Positions 61,176 through 64,000 of a stretch of 64,000 bases of DNA are shown piece after piece. The position numbers and the translations under genes are program-made. The stretch spans positions 47,042,359 to 47,106,358 of the forward strand of contig NC_031773.1 in NCBI RefSeq assembly GCF_001522545.3, in the 5' to 3' direction. The DNA comes from Parus major. Lineage: Eukaryota > Chordata > Aves > Passeriformes > Paridae. Position 1 is the stretch's first letter; each line of letters starts with the position of its first letter. Under the pieces are notes generated by a model, which was given only the letters and a program-made list of their open reading frames with translations, did not search any database and was not told the DNA's origin.

Positions 61176-63410
61176 CCTCCTTCCTTCTCGCTCCCAGAGA
61201 CCCTTTAAATCGGCTGCTTCACACTCAGTAAACACCCTCCCCCCGCCTTAAAACCGTTCCCTTTCTCGCAGGTCATGCCAGGCAACCATTTTCCAGCAAA
61301 CTCCCCGTTTTTGGCCAGTTTTTCGCTCTGCCTGTTAACAGTCTGTTAAACTCCGGGCCCCCGGGGCGACTCTGCTCGCACACACGTCGGGAGCAATCGC
61401 CCGATGCCTGGGAAACGATTGCTGGCGTTACCTGGGCAGCAGCAAACTTTGCTTGCGCAGCTTCTCTCAAGGCCGACGCTGCTTTTGGCTATTAGTGGTA
61501 ACGACCCCCATGTCTGCAACTTCCAGACGGTGGGGCCTTTCATCAGAGAGCTCTCCCAGATGCAGGGAAAGTGTGGCTTTTGGAGACGAGCAGTTTTCTT
61601 CCGCCTCACTAGGTTTCTATCTCTTTCAGGAAGCTCTGGAGGCTACAAGCTACCTTACCTAATGGATCTCTATTAGGCTGAGGCACTGGGGGCCGATCGG
61701 ACACGTCCCGGGCTCCAGCTGCTCTCTTCATCCATGCTTTCAATGTCTTTGACTTTTGCCAAACTCCAGATGGGAAGTTACCGGGGGCATGCAGGGCTCA
61801 GGCTTGATGAATAGGGAAAGGATATTTTATCCTCTAAATCCGTCCCCCAGCAGAAGACACAAGTGTTTCACCCTCGACGGGGTGGGATGGGTTTTGTGCA
61901 AAGCTCCAGCCTGAAATATCAGATTGCCACGATGCACAGGCACGACGATGATGGAGTGCTTCGTCCCATCAGCCTGCCCCCTGTGATGTGGCAGGTAAGG
62001 CATGGCTCCTGAGGACAGGCTGATCCATGGGCTGGCCTGAAAGGAGGCATCTGCCAGAGGAAGGTGGGCCTCCCCAACCTGTTTAATCCCACCTTCATCA
62101 TTATAATGTCTTTTTGTATCACCGCTTGCCTGGGGACTGGGGTCTCCCGTGCCAGCACTATGCAGCCCAAGGGCAGCCATATGCCCCAGGTTAGAGTACC
62201 AACGAGATAAGACAGGACAATGCATTATTCATCCTCTCTCTCACAGAGCATGAATAGATGCCCAAGAACACAGTGGCGATGCCAGATTTGCTGGCCTTCC
62301 CTAGTACAGCATTTAGGTCTGTCTGGAGGTGATGAAGATGCAGCCATATCTCCCATGTGTCACTCACCCCAGCCACCCTTGCTACAGGCTGTAAGTTGTG
62401 TTAGTGCTGGGCAAGGGGCCCGATGGCCCCTCAGTTTGCCCCACCCTGCTCTTACCTCAATGGCCCCAGAGCAGGAAAAGCAAATCGTGCCCTTCTGGGA
62501 AGGGGAGCTGGCAGTGAGGATGAATACCACCTTTACCGGTGGCACCAGCCAGAGACCAAAGCAGTGGGTGCACATTCCCCAGAAAGTCTGAACTTCGTAG
62601 TCCAAACAAAGGGCCAGCCAGTGGCTGGCTGAAAATCATTGCAACTCCATGGAGGATGACTTTCTAGGGGTGCCCCATTAGCCCCCCCACTTTTCCCATC
62701 CTACAGACCCCCATCGACAGCTCCCCTTGGGGGATGCTCTGATGTTCACAATGGACTGGGACTGCTGCTCTCCCCCTTTCCCTAAGTGCCCCCTTGCTGA
62801 GCGGCTGAAGAAGGGCACCCCACCACCTCGGGGGCTCTCTCCCCCCCAGCATACGTCCCTCCTGTACCACTAAGTGCCAGCCTGCGGCCCGCAGCTCCCG
62901 TCCGGGCGAGTGGGGGTGCGGCGGCGGCGCTCGGTGGTGCTCGGGGGCAGGCGGGCCCGGGACTGGTGCCACGCGTGCCCGGCCGCCAGCGGCGGCTGCC
63001 CGACGGGGAGGGCGGGCGTCCTGCCGCCCGGTGGCGGCGGGGAGCCTGGCAGAGGACTCGGCGAAGGACCTTCTCCGGTTTCCTCGGGAGGCTGTCAGGC
63101 GGCGGGGGAGCCGAGCCCCCCGCGCCTCGCTGGCTCCCTCCCCCTCTCCCCCGCACTCCTCCTCCTCCTCCTGCTGCTCCTCTTGCTCCTCCCGCCCTGG
63201 TACGAAGGGCTTTTGCTGCTTTTCCCTCCTCTCTCCTCCCTGTCTCCTCGGCGGAGCGCGGTGCCGGGAGGCGCGGGCAGAGGCGCGGGGATGGGGCGGC
63301 CGCCGGCGCCCGACCCGCCCGCCCGCTCCCGCCGCCCGCCGCCGCGTCCCCTCCCCGGCCGGCGGGAGGCGGCGGCTCTCCCATGCCGCCCGCCTCGTCC
63401 CCTGCTCTGA

Positions 63411-64000
<590 letters not shown>

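Overview
This is a stretch of a vertebrate nuclear genome, almost certainly a bird. Genes are split by GT-AG introns, there are CpG islands, and the interspersed repeats I can identify are all CR1 non-LTR retrotransposon fragments. One of these is a CR1 subtype that I associate with bird genomes. A 120-base run of N sits inside a TTTTA microsatellite. Nothing bacterial or viral is visible. || Four protein genes are recognised, in this order: SMIM45 (- strand, coding exon 9209-9415), CENPM (+, six exons, 19906-25965), TNFRSF13C, which encodes the BAFF receptor (+, three exons, 39061-41723), and the first coding part of SHISA8 (+, from 63624, cut by the right edge). This order and set of strands is the mirror image of human 22q13.2 as I remember it (SREBF2 - SHISA8 - TNFRSF13C - CENPM - SMIM45 - SEPTIN3). 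SEPTIN3 is therefore expected beyond the left edge and SREBF2 beyond the right edge. || Layout. 1-8.7 kb holds no recognised gene, but has two tandem repeats, a GC-rich block with a coding-like minus-strand open frame (4911-5229, possibly a first exon of a gene to the left) and a 41-base A run. 8.7-13.3 kb is SMIM45 with its probable CpG-island 5' exon. 13.3-18.5 kb is featureless. 18.5-19.7 kb carries two CR1 fragments, the second ending about 190 bases before the CENPM start codon. 19.7-26.8 kb is CENPM. 26.8-39.0 kb is intergenic with one CpG-richer patch. 39.0-42.2 kb is TNFRSF13C. 42.2-62.9 kb is intergenic with a CR1 fragment that still shows reverse-transcriptase reading frame, simple repeats, and one unexplained open frame beginning with a signal peptide (53163-53645). 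62.9-64.0 kb is the SHISA8 CpG island, 5' UTR and first coding exon. || The genes do not form a pathway. CENP-M works at the inner kinetochore, BAFF-R in B-cell survival, SHISA8 is a single-pass membrane protein of the AMPA-receptor-associated Shisa family, and SMIM45 is a tiny membrane protein of unknown role. Their linkage is conserved synteny. No new multi-gene system is evident. The items most worth checking are the candidate exon at 4.9-5.2 kb, the signal-peptide frame at 53.2 kb, the CR1 end lying against the CENPM promoter, and the SHISA8 upstream ORF.
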